From assembly GCA_027488935.1 (NCBI GenBank), contig JAIYAP010000043.1, positions 1 to 63,958 of the forward strand: a stretch of DNA of 63,958 nt, in the 5' to 3' direction. Positions 8,894 to 16,829 of the stretch are shown one piece after another. Source of the stretch: Saprospiraceae bacterium (GTDB taxonomy: Bacteria > Bacteroidota > Bacteroidia > Chitinophagales > Saprospiraceae). The notes under the pieces were generated by a model. That model saw nothing but the letters and a program-made list of their open reading frames with translations, did no database searches and was not told the DNA's origin. The position numbers were made by a program, and so were the translations under genes. How positions within the stretch are numbered: the stretch's first letter is position 1; each line of letters starts with the position of its first letter.

Positions 8894-9721
8894 ATGGACA
8901 GAAACAATGCAACGGCCCTTGTGATCAAAGACTTTGGCAGCGTGAAAATTCACTCTTTCGTGGCGCCTTACGCTTTTGCTGCCAATGCCACTCATATTAT
9001 TGAGACTTCCAATGAATTGGTGATAATAGACACCCAATTCATAACTCCTCTAGCCAAAGCCTTTAAATCCTATGCCGACAGTTTAGGCAAACCCATTAAT
9101 CGGGTTTTTATCTCCCACGGCCATCCCGACCACTATTTTGGACTGGCGTCTGCGTTTTCAAATTGTAAAGCCTGGTCTCTTAAAGCGGTTAACAAAATCA
9201 TCGCAGTGTGGGGACCTCAGATGATTAAAAATCAAAAACCTTCCTTTGGCGATTTGATCCCCGATGAAGTCATCATCCCGCAATTTGTGGTAACACCGGG
9301 CACAGAAGAAGTAATTGACGGACTGTCATATACTTATGAGGCGGTCGAAAGCGCCGAATCTGAACTTCAACTTCTGATAAAACTGCCTGAACTCGGCGTT
9401 GTCATCGCCCAGGACCTCGTGTACAGTGGCGTACACCTTTGGTTGGGCATGGGCTGGTTTGAAAAATGGACGGTTGAACTCAAAAAACTCGCCCAAACGG
9501 ACGGTTATGATTATATCCTGGCCGGCCATGGTATGCCCGCAACCAAAGATGAAATTCACAACAACCTGCGCTATATCTCGACGGCGCAACGGCTTTTTGA
9601 AGAAGGTTTGGAAGCTGATGTTTTCAAATCGAAACTGCTGGAAGCTTATCCGCACCGGGAATCACCTATGATGTTCGACCTCTACCTCGGCTTCCTTTTT
9701 GGTAAAATGGACAGCCATTAA
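8894..9721 (+). CDS. MBL-fold metallohydrolase
   Basis: A 275-residue protein with the metallo-beta-lactamase signature H-G-H-P-D-H at residues 75-80, a later Asp in I-A-Q-D-L (about 173) and a final metal His in L-A-G-H-G-M (about 210), so the dinuclear metal site looks complete. No signal peptide is evident, so it is probably cytoplasmic. The family covers hydrolases of thioesters, lactones and other esters; the substrate cannot be read from the sequence. It starts 83 bp after the AraC gene and is followed at 25 bp by an ABM-like lipoprotein, which suggests co-transcription. Confidence 0.85.
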   Translation: MDRNNATALVIKDFGSVKIHSFVAPYAFAANATHIIETSNELVIIDTQFITPLAKAFKSYADSLGKPINRVFISHGHPDHYFGLASAFSNCKAWSLKAVNKIIAVWGPQMIKNQKPSFGDLIPDEVIIPQFVVTPGTEEVIDGLSYTYEAVESAESELQLLIKLPELGVVIAQDLVYSGVHLWLGMGWFEKWTVELKKLAQTDGYDYILAGHGMPATKDEIHNNLRYISTAQRLFEEGLEADVFKSKLLEAYPHRESPMMFDLYLGFLFGKMDSH

Positions 9722-9746
9722 TTCACTTTATTAAAAAAAATAAACA

Positions 9747-10469
9747 ATGAAGCATATAGTTTTAATAGCCTTTTTGGGCTTTTTAGCCAGTTGTTCGCCT
9801 GTAAAAAAAGGGCTTTTGACCGATAAAAATTCGCCTGTGTTCGAAATCGCTGTCCGCAAAGTAAAGGATGGAAAAAAGGACGAATTTGCCAGCCGCCGCG
9901 CGGCCTTTATAAGCAAGCTCAAAGTACAAGATGGCGTAAGTAATGACCGTGAGTTCCAGTCCTTTTATGCCCTGCCCGAACCCGACAAACAGGAGGTTTT
10001 TATCGGAATAACCCAATACGCAACGGGCAAAACGGTAGGGAAGGTGCAAAGTAGGGTGCTGGCCAAATTCATGAAATTTGCTAAAACGATGGACTTGAAA
10101 GCCTACGTTTTTGTGCAACCCACGGAAGGCGACCATTTTGATTTGGGCAAACTCGCAGCCAAGCCTGGGCAGGTGCTCGAATTGGCTGTGCGTCGGGTAA
10201 AACCTGGGCAGGAAGCCGCTTTTCAATCGTCCCGTAAGGATTTTGTAAATTGGCTCAACAAGCAATCTGGTGTTGCGGGCAGTTGGGAATTTAAGGTTGT
10301 AGGTGGAAAAAACATCGATGGGCTGACGGTCGGCATGTCGGTTTATGAAAGCCAGGAAGCATTTCAAGCCATCGCAGGGAAAGTACAGGCATTACCCGAA
10401 GCGGGAAAATACTTTTCCACATTTGAACCCGTCGCCTTGCAGTATGCGGCATCCACCACAAACCAGTAA
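9747..10469 (+). CDS. Lipoprotein with two ABM-like (dimeric alpha/beta barrel) repeats
   Basis: A 240-residue protein with lipobox LASC (Cys16). Two related halves, V-F-E-I-A-V-R-K-V-K-D-G-K... and V-L-E-L-A-V-R-R-V-K-P-G-Q..., each begin with the strand typical of the antibiotic-biosynthesis-monooxygenase (ABM) ferredoxin-like fold and end with a G-I-T-Q-Y or G-M-S-V-Y strand. So the protein is an internal duplication of one ABM-like domain, anchored in the envelope. ABM proteins include small oxygenases and haem- or polyketide-binding proteins; no cofactor site can be deduced here. It follows the MBL gene by 25 bp and is paralogous to the next gene. Confidence 0.72.
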   Translation: MKHIVLIAFLGFLASCSPVKKGLLTDKNSPVFEIAVRKVKDGKKDEFASRRAAFISKLKVQDGVSNDREFQSFYALPEPDKQEVFIGITQYATGKTVGKVQSRVLAKFMKFAKTMDLKAYVFVQPTEGDHFDLGKLAAKPGQVLELAVRRVKPGQEAAFQSSRKDFVNWLNKQSGVAGSWEFKVVGGKNIDGLTVGMSVYESQEAFQAIAGKVQALPEAGKYFSTFEPVALQYAASTTNQ

Positions 10470-10577
10470 AGCCGCTTTGAAAACGGCAAAGTTGCCGGAG
10501 ATTGGGATTACTTCGATTTTCCAAGTGTTGTTTCTCAAATTAAATCACAACTCAATACAAATCCATAATTTTTTTCA

Positions 10578-11324
10578 ATGAAAAATATCGCAATTTTAAT
10601 ATTGCTGCTTATCGGCGGCCTGTTGACAGGCTGCGATAAAGACGACACCACCGCCACTGCCGACAAAACCGATGATGTCGTGGAAATAGCCATCCGTCAG
10701 GTAAAAACTGGTCAAACTGCCTTATTTGAAACGGCGAGAACCAACTTCATTAATATCTTGACCAAAGAGCAAGGTGTTTTTAACGACAGAGAATACCATT
10801 CGTTTTATCATTACAACCCTGCTCAGGATACAAGTCGATCAGTTTATGTTGGGATGACCCAGTATGAAGATTTGGCTACTTTTCAGGCTGCCGGGCAAAA
10901 ATTGGGCAGTTCTTCCGAGGCAACAACTTTTTTCAATACGTTTGATGCCTTGACTTATACGGTTCTAAAACCTGCAAAAGCGGGTACGGTGGTAGATTTA
11001 ACCAAAGTTGCCTCCTCTGGACAAGTGCTTGAAATTGCGATTCGAGATTTATCGAAATATCCGAATTTTAACAAAGCAGATTATGAAGCCAAAAGAGATG
11101 CTTTCTTGGCAGAATTGGCAAAACAACCGGCAAGAGTTGCCGAGTTTCAGTGGGTTTCAGCCCTCGATCCCAATATCGTAATTGGTATGACAGTTTATAC
11201 CAGCCAACAAGCATTTTTCCAGTTAGCCACCGACCCTGTTTTTGGCAGCAATCCCGCTGTCGGCGCATTTTTAGGGACGTATCCGCCTACGAATTATGGG
11301 GAGGTTTGCACGGTCGTAAAATAA
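10578..11324 (+). CDS. Paralogous lipoprotein with two ABM-like repeats
   Basis: A 248-residue protein with lipobox LLTGC (Cys19) and two ABM-like halves, V-V-E-I-A-I-R-Q-V-K-T-G-Q and V-L-E-I-A-I-R-D-L-S. It shares architecture and motifs with the preceding lipoprotein (N-D-R-E-F/Y-x-S-F-Y in both), so the two are tandem duplicates that have diverged. A strong terminator lies 57 bp downstream, marking the end of the AraC-MBL-ABM-ABM transcription unit. Function inferred only at domain level. Confidence 0.7.
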   Translation: MKNIAILILLLIGGLLTGCDKDDTTATADKTDDVVEIAIRQVKTGQTALFETARTNFINILTKEQGVFNDREYHSFYHYNPAQDTSRSVYVGMTQYEDLATFQAAGQKLGSSSEATTFFNTFDALTYTVLKPAKAGTVVDLTKVASSGQVLEIAIRDLSKYPNFNKADYEAKRDAFLAELAKQPARVAEFQWVSALDPNIVIGMTVYTSQQAFFQLATDPVFGSNPAVGAFLGTYPPTNYGEVCTVVK

Positions 11325-11380
11325 ATTATAAATAGGCATAAACGTCGTTACCCGTTTTTTCAACGATTGGTACTTCAATA

Positions 11381-11419
11381 TTTCAGATTAGCGCGTATGC
11401 GTTAGTCTGAAATTTTTTG
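11381..11419 (+). terminator. Rho-independent terminator after the ABM lipoprotein pair
   Basis: A 14-bp stem (TTTCAGATTAGCGC against GCGTTAGTCTGAAA, two G-U pairs) closes a GTAT loop and is followed directly by TTTTTTG. Confidence 0.85.
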
Positions 11420-11420
11420 T

Positions 11421-11555
11421 TGTAATTTGCAGGATAAAACAGGCAATATTGGGTTCAGCACAAATGGTGAGGGCATTTACCTATATTAAAAAAAATCCTT
11501 TACCAATTTTTCGAAATAAAAGAAGTACGAGACGAACTCAAAAGAACGGACATAC
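11421..11555 (+). pseudogene. Degraded copy of the propeller lipoprotein gene
   Basis: From TGT at 11421 the reading gives C-N-L-Q-D-K-T-G-N-I-G-F-S-T-N-G-E-G-I-Y-L-Y-stop, then K-K-S-F-T-N-F-S-K-stop. This matches the first blade of the gene at 6375 (C-N-L-Q-D-K-A-G-N-I-W-F-S-T-S-G-E-G-V-Y-R-Y) joined to its last strand. The bases after the stop (AGTACGAGACGA..CTCAAAAGAA) also match the 3' flank of the intact gene at 7546-7570. So a whole gene with its flank was duplicated and then lost its middle six blades and its 5' end. Confidence 0.72.
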
Positions 11556-11565
11556 TAAAGAAACC

Positions 11566-12390
11566 ATGAAAACAAAACTAATCATAGTTCTTTTAATCTT
11601 TTGTTTTTCAGAAAACGGCAAGACCTATTCACAAAATATAAAAATAAGTTACCATCTCGGTTATGATTGCAGCACTGAAATAAATGGGAAAGTAGTACGT
11701 GGTGGATGTGTCACGAATGAGCGATTGGAATATACTCCAAAGAAAGGTGGAAAATATTTCGAATCGAATAAACTTGAATTAGAAAGAAAAGTGAGGCAAT
11801 ATGAAAACGGAGGATTTGGCAAAAACTTAGAGGCAGATAGTTTAAAAAAATTCCGGTTGAGCAAAAAAATAACGTTAAAGGCATTTATTCGGTTAATAGA
11901 TTATCTAAAATTAGTTGAAAGTGCATTTGATAATAAAACAGATGCCGCTGAATACCTTCAGAAAAAAGTGATATCCAAATGGGATAAAAATACATTTGAT
12001 CTCACTAAAATAGAAATTAAAATAATCCAAAGAAGAACTAAAAAGAGAAACGGTCATTTAAGCGTAGATAGCTTAATTCAAATTATTAATAAATATATAA
12101 AAGAAGCAAATGAAGGATTTATTTCGTCTTCGACCGTCGAATTTTTGAACATTTCTTTTGAGCATGAAAAGAAAAAATACTCAATTTCTCAAAATAATTT
12201 AGGTGGGGTTAATGTATCGTGGCAAATAGAAATAGAGGATAAAAGGTATTTCGTGGTTTCACCTGAACTAAATAAAATGATAAGTCCATTTCTTTCAAAG
12301 AAAATGGCTGCAAAAAAGGCAATCAATCAGTTTTTGAAAATCGAAGCACTCGAAGGCGCTTTTAACTTGGCGGAACAATCGATAGAATAG
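11566..12390 (+). CDS. Secreted protein of unknown function
   Basis: A 274-residue, Lys- and Glu-rich protein with signal peptide (MKTKLIIVLLIFCFSENGKTYSQ). I do not recognise a family. The ATG at 11566 is chosen because the upstream open frame reads through the propeller-gene remnant and has no signal sequence. Codon use is A/T-rich compared with the metabolic genes of the window, which may indicate transfer. It follows the remnant by 10 bp and precedes the DUF1772 gene by about 100 bp. Confidence 0.6.
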   Translation: MKTKLIIVLLIFCFSENGKTYSQNIKISYHLGYDCSTEINGKVVRGGCVTNERLEYTPKKGGKYFESNKLELERKVRQYENGGFGKNLEADSLKKFRLSKKITLKAFIRLIDYLKLVESAFDNKTDAAEYLQKKVISKWDKNTFDLTKIEIKIIQRRTKKRNGHLSVDSLIQIINKYIKEANEGFISSSTVEFLNISFEHEKKKYSISQNNLGGVNVSWQIEIEDKRYFVVSPELNKMISPFLSKKMAAKKAINQFLKIEALEGAFNLAEQSIE

Positions 12391-12492
12391 TTGGCCTCCT
12401 AAACCTTGGCTTGGACAATACTGCAAAATGTCGTTTTTTTATGAAACCCATGCAAAAGCATTGCGCAACCTTTGCGTCAAAATGTACTAAAC

Positions 12493-12987
12493 ATGGTAAA
12501 AATACTCAGTTTTATCCTCGTGGCCTTTGCCGCTTTCTTTTTTATGCTGCCATCGGTAGGTCTTATTGCTCCCTGGGATTACAATGTTTCGGGGCGCACC
12601 TGGGCTGAATATCACAAAGCAATCGATTTTTATATGGGTGCCAGAATGCCCGTAATCGCTTTGAGTTGTATGGGCACGATGCTACTCTTTTTGATTTTGA
12701 ATTGGCAACATAGAAAGGAGAAGCCGTTTCTATTTATGTTGACAGCGCTCAGCATTCAAATTTTACTGACAATTATCGCGATCAATACAAATGTAGCGTT
12801 GAATCCAATCATGAACCAATGGGATCCGGAACACTTGCCTGCGAATTGGGCGGCAATGCGCGATGAATGGTTAGGTTATCACCATTTCAATGCTCCTTTC
12901 AATATGGGTTTTGCAACCTGTATTTTTTTGTCCTGTTATTTTTATTGGACAAAAGATCAAAATACCTCCTCAAAAGAGCCTGTATAA
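12493..12987 (+). CDS. DUF1772 (anthrone oxygenase-like) membrane protein
   Basis: A 164-residue integral membrane protein with four hydrophobic segments (about residues 4-22, 47-68, 76-95 and 135-152). The segment N-V-A-L-N-P-I-M-N-Q-W-D and the following W-x-x-M-R-D-E-W-x-x-Y-H are characteristic of DUF1772. The start at 12493 (MVKILSF) is preferred to the in-frame TTG at 12472. It converges on an AraC gene 29 bp downstream. Enzymatic activity is unproven for most members. Confidence 0.72.
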   Translation: MVKILSFILVAFAAFFFMLPSVGLIAPWDYNVSGRTWAEYHKAIDFYMGARMPVIALSCMGTMLLFLILNWQHRKEKPFLFMLTALSIQILLTIIAINTNVALNPIMNQWDPEHLPANWAAMRDEWLGYHHFNAPFNMGFATCIFLSCYFYWTKDQNTSSKEPV

Positions 12988-13016
12988 AATGCTTTTGAAC
13001 TGGATGGCCCTGTATT

Positions 13017-13829
13017 TTAATAAATCAGGGATGCTTCCAAATCGTACCGCGTTGGCACAGTCCCGGTAAACTGCTTAAAATCACGCAGCAAATGGTTGTG
13101 GTCGTAATAGCCGTAATCATGAGCGATATGCATCAAAGGCTCCTGTGGTCGCTTCATGCGTCCTTTCATTGCCGCATTGAACCGCAGGAGCCTACCATAA
13201 AACTTAGGAGACACGCCTAAGCGTTCTAAAAATTTGCGCTCAAATTGCCGGGAACTCAAACAGGCAAAATGCGCCAATTTGTCTAAATTTTGATTTTCCC
13301 AGTTTAGCTGCTGCAGCACCATGTCGATCGGCAACGCATCCGTTTTGACTTGTTTTAATTGCTGAAACAAATAATTTTCGGCAATCTGTACCATTTTTTC
13401 AAAATCCTCTGTTTGTTCGATTTGGTCGCGTATTTCCGACATTTCATTGCCTAAAACCGCTTCACTATCCTCCAGGTTGTCGACGAATAAAGTCATCGGT
13501 GTATTAAAAAGTCGAAAAAATCCACCCGGCTGAAAAATGATTTTGAACATCAAATAGTCTTGTGGTACCAACAGTTGGGAAGGTAAGGTGCCTTGGCCAA
13601 AAAGGGTAGCGCTTGGTGCTGTGGCGAATATTTCACCTGGAAACTGGGTTTGTGGTTTTGCTTTGGGATAAAAATAAAGGCATTGTTCGGGAATGGGTAT
13701 CGCATTTAACGGGGACAATGGTGTTTCGCTTTTGATACGAATATACCAAAAGGCTTTGATAAATGGTTGTAAGGCAGGATGTGCCTGGCGTTTTAAAAAG
13801 GTGAAAATCATTGCCAAATTTATGGACAT
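13017..13829 (-). CDS. AraC family transcriptional regulator with DUF6597-like N-terminus
   Basis: A 270-residue regulator. The N-terminal domain opens with P-A-L-Q-P-F-I-K-A-F-W-Y-I and contains F-Q-P-G-G-F-F-R-L-F, the usual pattern of DUF6597 sensor domains. The C-terminal HTH pair is visible as L-D-K-L-A-H-F-A-C-L-S-S-R-Q-F-E-R-K-F and M-H-I-A-H-D-Y-G-Y-Y-D-H-N-H-L-L-R-D-F-K. An alternative ATG lies six codons in (13811). It ends 29 bp from the convergent DUF1772 gene. Target genes cannot be assigned. Confidence 0.85.
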   Translation of the reverse strand: MSINLAMIFTFLKRQAHPALQPFIKAFWYIRIKSETPLSPLNAIPIPEQCLYFYPKAKPQTQFPGEIFATAPSATLFGQGTLPSQLLVPQDYLMFKIIFQPGGFFRLFNTPMTLFVDNLEDSEAVLGNEMSEIRDQIEQTEDFEKMVQIAENYLFQQLKQVKTDALPIDMVLQQLNWENQNLDKLAHFACLSSRQFERKFLERLGVSPKFYGRLLRFNAAMKGRMKRPQEPLMHIAHDYGYYDHNHLLRDFKQFTGTVPTRYDLEASLIY

Positions 13830-13926
13830 AATTCTGTTTATGCCACTTTGGAGCTGCGATATTCAAAAAATTCCATGGCGCGTGGTCTTCACTTTCGCAA
13901 GGAATAATCTTTGTTTTTTTTACAAC

Positions 13927-13970
13927 CAAAGCGAGGTGGAGCGTTGAGCGTGATAAGAACGAAGATCATA
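13927..13970 (+). repeat. Dispersed intergenic repeat, copy B
   Basis: Related to 7655-7697 (shared blocks CAAAGCG, TTGAGCGTG, AAGAAC and AAGATCA in the same order). It lies in the 5' region of the higA locus. Confidence 0.4.
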
Positions 13971-14038
13971 CTCCGTGCTGAAACATCGAATGCGGTTGGA
14001 GCGAAGCCCCCGCAGTGAAAAATACTTTTCACAAAATG

Positions 14039-14068
14039 TTCCCAATTTGGGAAAAACCCTTATATTTG
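14039..14068 (+). promoter_or_regulatory. higBA promoter with palindromic operator
   Basis: A perfect 7-bp inverted repeat with one central base, TTCCCAATTTGGGAA (14039-14053), lies just upstream of a Bacteroidota -7 element TATATTTG (14061-14068). The position fits autorepression by HigA. The -7 element ends four bases before the GTG of the toxin remnant, so the transcript would be nearly leaderless. Confidence 0.6.
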
Positions 14069-14072
14069 TATT

Positions 14073-14141
14073 GTGAGAATCATAACGAAAAAACGATTGG
14101 AAGTTTTTGGGAAAGAATACCCGGACGCCAAAGCACCATGA
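14073..14141 (+). pseudogene. HigB toxin remnant (first 22 codons)
   Basis: GTG at 14073 opens V-R-I-I-T-K-K-R-L-E-V-F-G-K-E-Y-P-D-A-K-A-P-stop. This matches the usual N-terminus of HigB-type mRNA interferases (M-R-I-I-x-x-K-x-L-x-x-F-W-x-x-H-P-D-A). The remaining roughly 75 codons, which carry the catalytic residues, are absent. Its TGA overlaps the ATG of higA. Confidence 0.65.
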
Positions 14142-14533
14142 AAAAATTTCAAAGTTCAAAATACCCAATCACTCCAATCACAGACGAAACGATCTATATG
14201 CACTTCTGTGAATTAGTGGAGGAATTGGATGATTTAACATTTGAAGACGACGTTGAGGAAGAGAAAAAATTTGCGCACCTTGACGCATTAACAACGTTGA
14301 TAGAAGCTTATGAGGCGAAGCATTTTCAATTCAATAAGATAGAACTTACGGTTGTTCAGGTCATCGAACAAACGTTGGAGCAGTTAAACTTAAGTAAAAA
14401 AGATTTATCTAAAATTTTGGGGTCAAACAGGGTGTCAGAAATATTTAGCGGGAAAAGAAATTTGACTTTAGCACAAATTAGAACGCTGCATAAAGAATTA
14501 CGGATTCCCACGGACCTGCTGGTTGGTGTTTAA
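14138..14533 (+). CDS. higA: HigA family antitoxin, orphan
   Basis: A 131-residue protein. The N-terminal part (P-I-T-P-I-T-D-E-T-I-Y, acidic helix after it) and the C-terminal HTH (L-S-K-K-D-L-S-K-I-L-G-S-N-R-V-S-E-I-F-S, then R-N-L-T-L-A-Q-I-R-T-L-H) are typical of Bacteroidota HigA antitoxins. HigA normally binds HigB and represses the operon. Here the toxin gene is cut to 22 codons, so the antitoxin survives without its partner. The ATG at 14138 overlaps the remnant's TGA, which keeps translational coupling. It may still act as a repressor or protect against related toxins elsewhere. Confidence 0.82.
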   Translation: MKKFQSSKYPITPITDETIYMHFCELVEELDDLTFEDDVEEEKKFAHLDALTTLIEAYEAKHFQFNKIELTVVQVIEQTLEQLNLSKKDLSKILGSNRVSEIFSGKRNLTLAQIRTLHKELRIPTDLLVGV

Positions 14534-14540
14534 CGAAGCG

Positions 14541-15977
14541 TTAGTATCTTGGTTTGGTAACGTTTACTCCCCACCACCGCATTCCCAATCTAGCCCCCAT
14601 AACCTTCACCAACAACTTCACATTTTTCAACCTTAAAGGCTGTTTTTCCCACAATCCCTTGTGCAACAACACGCTATTCACCGTCCAGCGCACTGCATAA
14701 TGGTAATATCGGCGCGGGTAGGTCCTGGGAAAGTCCAAGTCGCGGTCGGTGTATTCAGCCCACGGCAAAACAGGGGCTAAGGTGGGCGCCACGGTATCAT
14801 ACAGGCCGGTGCCTTTAATCGGGTAGGCCACCGTAATCGTGAATATATCGGGATTAGACGCTTTCAAATGGGCCACCGTTTCGCGTATATCGACTTCGGT
14901 TTCGCCCGGATAACCCAGCATGATAAAGGTACCGGCTTGCATGCCAACGGTTCGAGCCGCCCGGATCATGTCCCGCACCTGTTGGGCATCCACGCGGCGG
15001 TCCATGGCGTCTAAAATGCGCTGCGAACCGCTTTCGGCACCAATCCACACCCGAAAACAGCCACAATCTTTCAGGATTTGTAATACATCTTCATTCAGTC
15101 GGTCGGCGCGGGTAATGCATTCAAACTGAATCTGAATGTTGCGCGCGGCCAATACCTCCCGAAATTGATGCAACCATTTGTGGCTCACCGTGAATACATC
15201 ATCCACAAACCAGATCAGGTCGAAGGTATAATGCTGTTGCAACCATTCAATTTCATCGGCCACGGCGGCAGGGGAGCGGCGGCGGTAACTCTGGCCATAA
15301 ACAGCGGTGCTGCACCATCGACAAGTATAAGGACAGCCGCGTTGGGTGCTGACGCTTACGGCACTTTGTCCATGGGCCTTTTTCCAGGCGTTTAAATATA
15401 GGTTCAAATCAATTTTTTGCCGGTTGGGCATGGGCAAATCGTCGAGTTCCTTGAGTTTTTCCCGCGATGGGGTTTTAAACAACACATTTTCTTCGGTAAA
15501 AAAGGCCAGTCCGTCAATGTGCCCAAAAGCGCTGCCGGGTAATTTTTGCGGGACATTAAATTCCGAAACGGTTTGTACGATTTCCAACATGGTTTGCTCG
15601 CCCTCGCCGATTACAATTAAATCGGCCCCTACCTTCAAATAATCGGCGGCATTGTGGGTTACGTCCGGACCGCCCAGCACCAGCAGCGTATGTTGCAAAT
15701 CCGGGTGGGTGCGCACAAATTGAAGCAGGGCCACAATGTTCAATTTGGACATTAAATTGGTGTACAAAGCCAACACAGCGGGCTTGTTTTCCAATAAAAA
15801 GGCATAAAAACGGTCGCGGTCGGAAAAAGTCGTGTCAAACACCACATGCTCAAATCCGTGCTGATCCAGCCAGGCCGAAAGGTACAGAATGCCTAAGGGC
15901 GGATAAGGACGCATGATTTGCTGCTCCTTGGGATCATCCTTCAAAAAATATGCATGACTGAGTACGATGTTGGCCAT
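14541..15977 (-). CDS. B12-binding-domain radical SAM protein (1)
   Basis: A 478-residue protein. The N-terminal Rossmann-like domain (P-Y-P-P-L-G-I-L-Y-L-S-A; V-L-G-G-P-D-V-T; G-E-G-E-Q-T) is that of cobalamin-binding radical SAM enzymes. The radical SAM core has R-G-C-P-Y-T-C-R-W-C, the CxxxCxxC cluster ligands, and the later G-A-E-S-G-S-Q-R-I-L-D-A-M-D and M-L-G-Y-P-G-E-T motifs. The D-x-H-x-x-G cobalamin-ligand motif is not present at the expected place (F-D-T-T-F-S-D). It is the last gene of a minus-strand run, 18 bp after the methyltransferase, and is paralogous to the protein at 16819-18285. Substrate unknown. Confidence 0.85.
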   Translation of the reverse strand: MANIVLSHAYFLKDDPKEQQIMRPYPPLGILYLSAWLDQHGFEHVVFDTTFSDRDRFYAFLLENKPAVLALYTNLMSKLNIVALLQFVRTHPDLQHTLLVLGGPDVTHNAADYLKVGADLIVIGEGEQTMLEIVQTVSEFNVPQKLPGSAFGHIDGLAFFTEENVLFKTPSREKLKELDDLPMPNRQKIDLNLYLNAWKKAHGQSAVSVSTQRGCPYTCRWCSTAVYGQSYRRRSPAAVADEIEWLQQHYTFDLIWFVDDVFTVSHKWLHQFREVLAARNIQIQFECITRADRLNEDVLQILKDCGCFRVWIGAESGSQRILDAMDRRVDAQQVRDMIRAARTVGMQAGTFIMLGYPGETEVDIRETVAHLKASNPDIFTITVAYPIKGTGLYDTVAPTLAPVLPWAEYTDRDLDFPRTYPRRYYHYAVRWTVNSVLLHKGLWEKQPLRLKNVKLLVKVMGARLGMRWWGVNVTKPRY

Positions 15978-15995
15978 ATCGGTAAAAAGGAATAA

Positions 15996-16829
15996 TCAGG
16001 ACTTTTGTTCAGCAACCGCCTCAAAAACCATCCAATAATGATCAGAAAAACGCGCCCAGTACGCTTGCCGCGCTTTTTGTTCCAAACGGTTCAGCCACGA
16101 CAATAATGCAGGTCTTTTTTCAAAAAACGGATTCAAATACGAGGGCGGCAAGGCGATTCCAATGGCTTGTAGTTGCACCCTTCGCCAGTTTGCGTGGGTG
16201 GAAAACAATTGTTGTAGTTCGTTTGGGCGATAATACCAGGTTTCTATCTGCGCGGCTCCATCCAGCGTAGCCCAAATTGGCTTTCGTGAAAACCGCCGAA
16301 AAGCCGTTTTAAACCGCCCTTTTGCCAAAAAATACAGGATTTCCCAAATACAAAAGCGACCCATGACCACCACGGCCAAGGTACCGCCGGGTTGGAGCAA
16401 GGCGTGTAAATCTTTGCCTGCGCGTTGTAAGGCCTTGGGGGACACGCAATTTAATCCGCCAAAATTGGAAAAAACAAGATCGAACGGGCCATGAGGTGCC
16501 AGCGCCGACAAGTATTCAATCGCGCAAACCGAGGTAGTAAGTTGGGTAGTATTCCCTGTTTTTTGTGCTTTTTCCTGCGTAATGGCCACCATATTTGGGG
16601 AAATATCCGTCGCCAGCACCTGGCAGTTGTGGGAACACATCCAAAGCGCATCTGCGCCGGTGCCACAATTGAGTTCGAGTACTTTTTTGCCTTGGGGTTG
16701 TAAAATGGGTTGGAGGACTTGCCAAACCTGGGTGCGTTGCAGTTTACCCACCGCCGTTTCCGTAAATTCAAGGTCGTAACCCGCCGCCACGGCATCAAAG
16801 GCAGCGTCGGGGGCGGGTTTATCCTGCAT
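15996..16829 (-). CDS. Class I SAM-dependent methyltransferase
   Basis: A 277-residue protein starting MQDKPAPDAAFDAVAAGYD. The SAM-binding motif I is V-L-E-L-N-C-G-T-G-A-D-A, followed by V-L-A-T-D-I-S-P-N-M and F-D-L-V-F-S-N-F-G-G-L-N. The start codon at 16827-16829 overlaps the end of the upstream radical SAM gene by 11 bp, which indicates translational coupling; longer in-frame starts would lie well inside that gene. Placed between two radical SAM genes, it probably modifies the same small molecule or lipid. Substrate class unknown. Confidence 0.85.
   Translation of the reverse strand: MQDKPAPDAAFDAVAAGYDLEFTETAVGKLQRTQVWQVLQPILQPQGKKVLELNCGTGADALWMCSHNCQVLATDISPNMVAITQEKAQKTGNTTQLTTSVCAIEYLSALAPHGPFDLVFSNFGGLNCVSPKALQRAGKDLHALLQPGGTLAVVVMGRFCIWEILYFLAKGRFKTAFRRFSRKPIWATLDGAAQIETWYYRPNELQQLFSTHANWRRVQLQAIGIALPPSYLNPFFEKRPALLSWLNRLEQKARQAYWARFSDHYWMVFEAVAEQKS

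Noticed and set aside
11449-11565. Longer N-terminus for the secreted protein starting at 11566
   Set aside because: It is a read-through of the propeller-gene remnant, while the ATG at 11566 gives a proper signal peptide.
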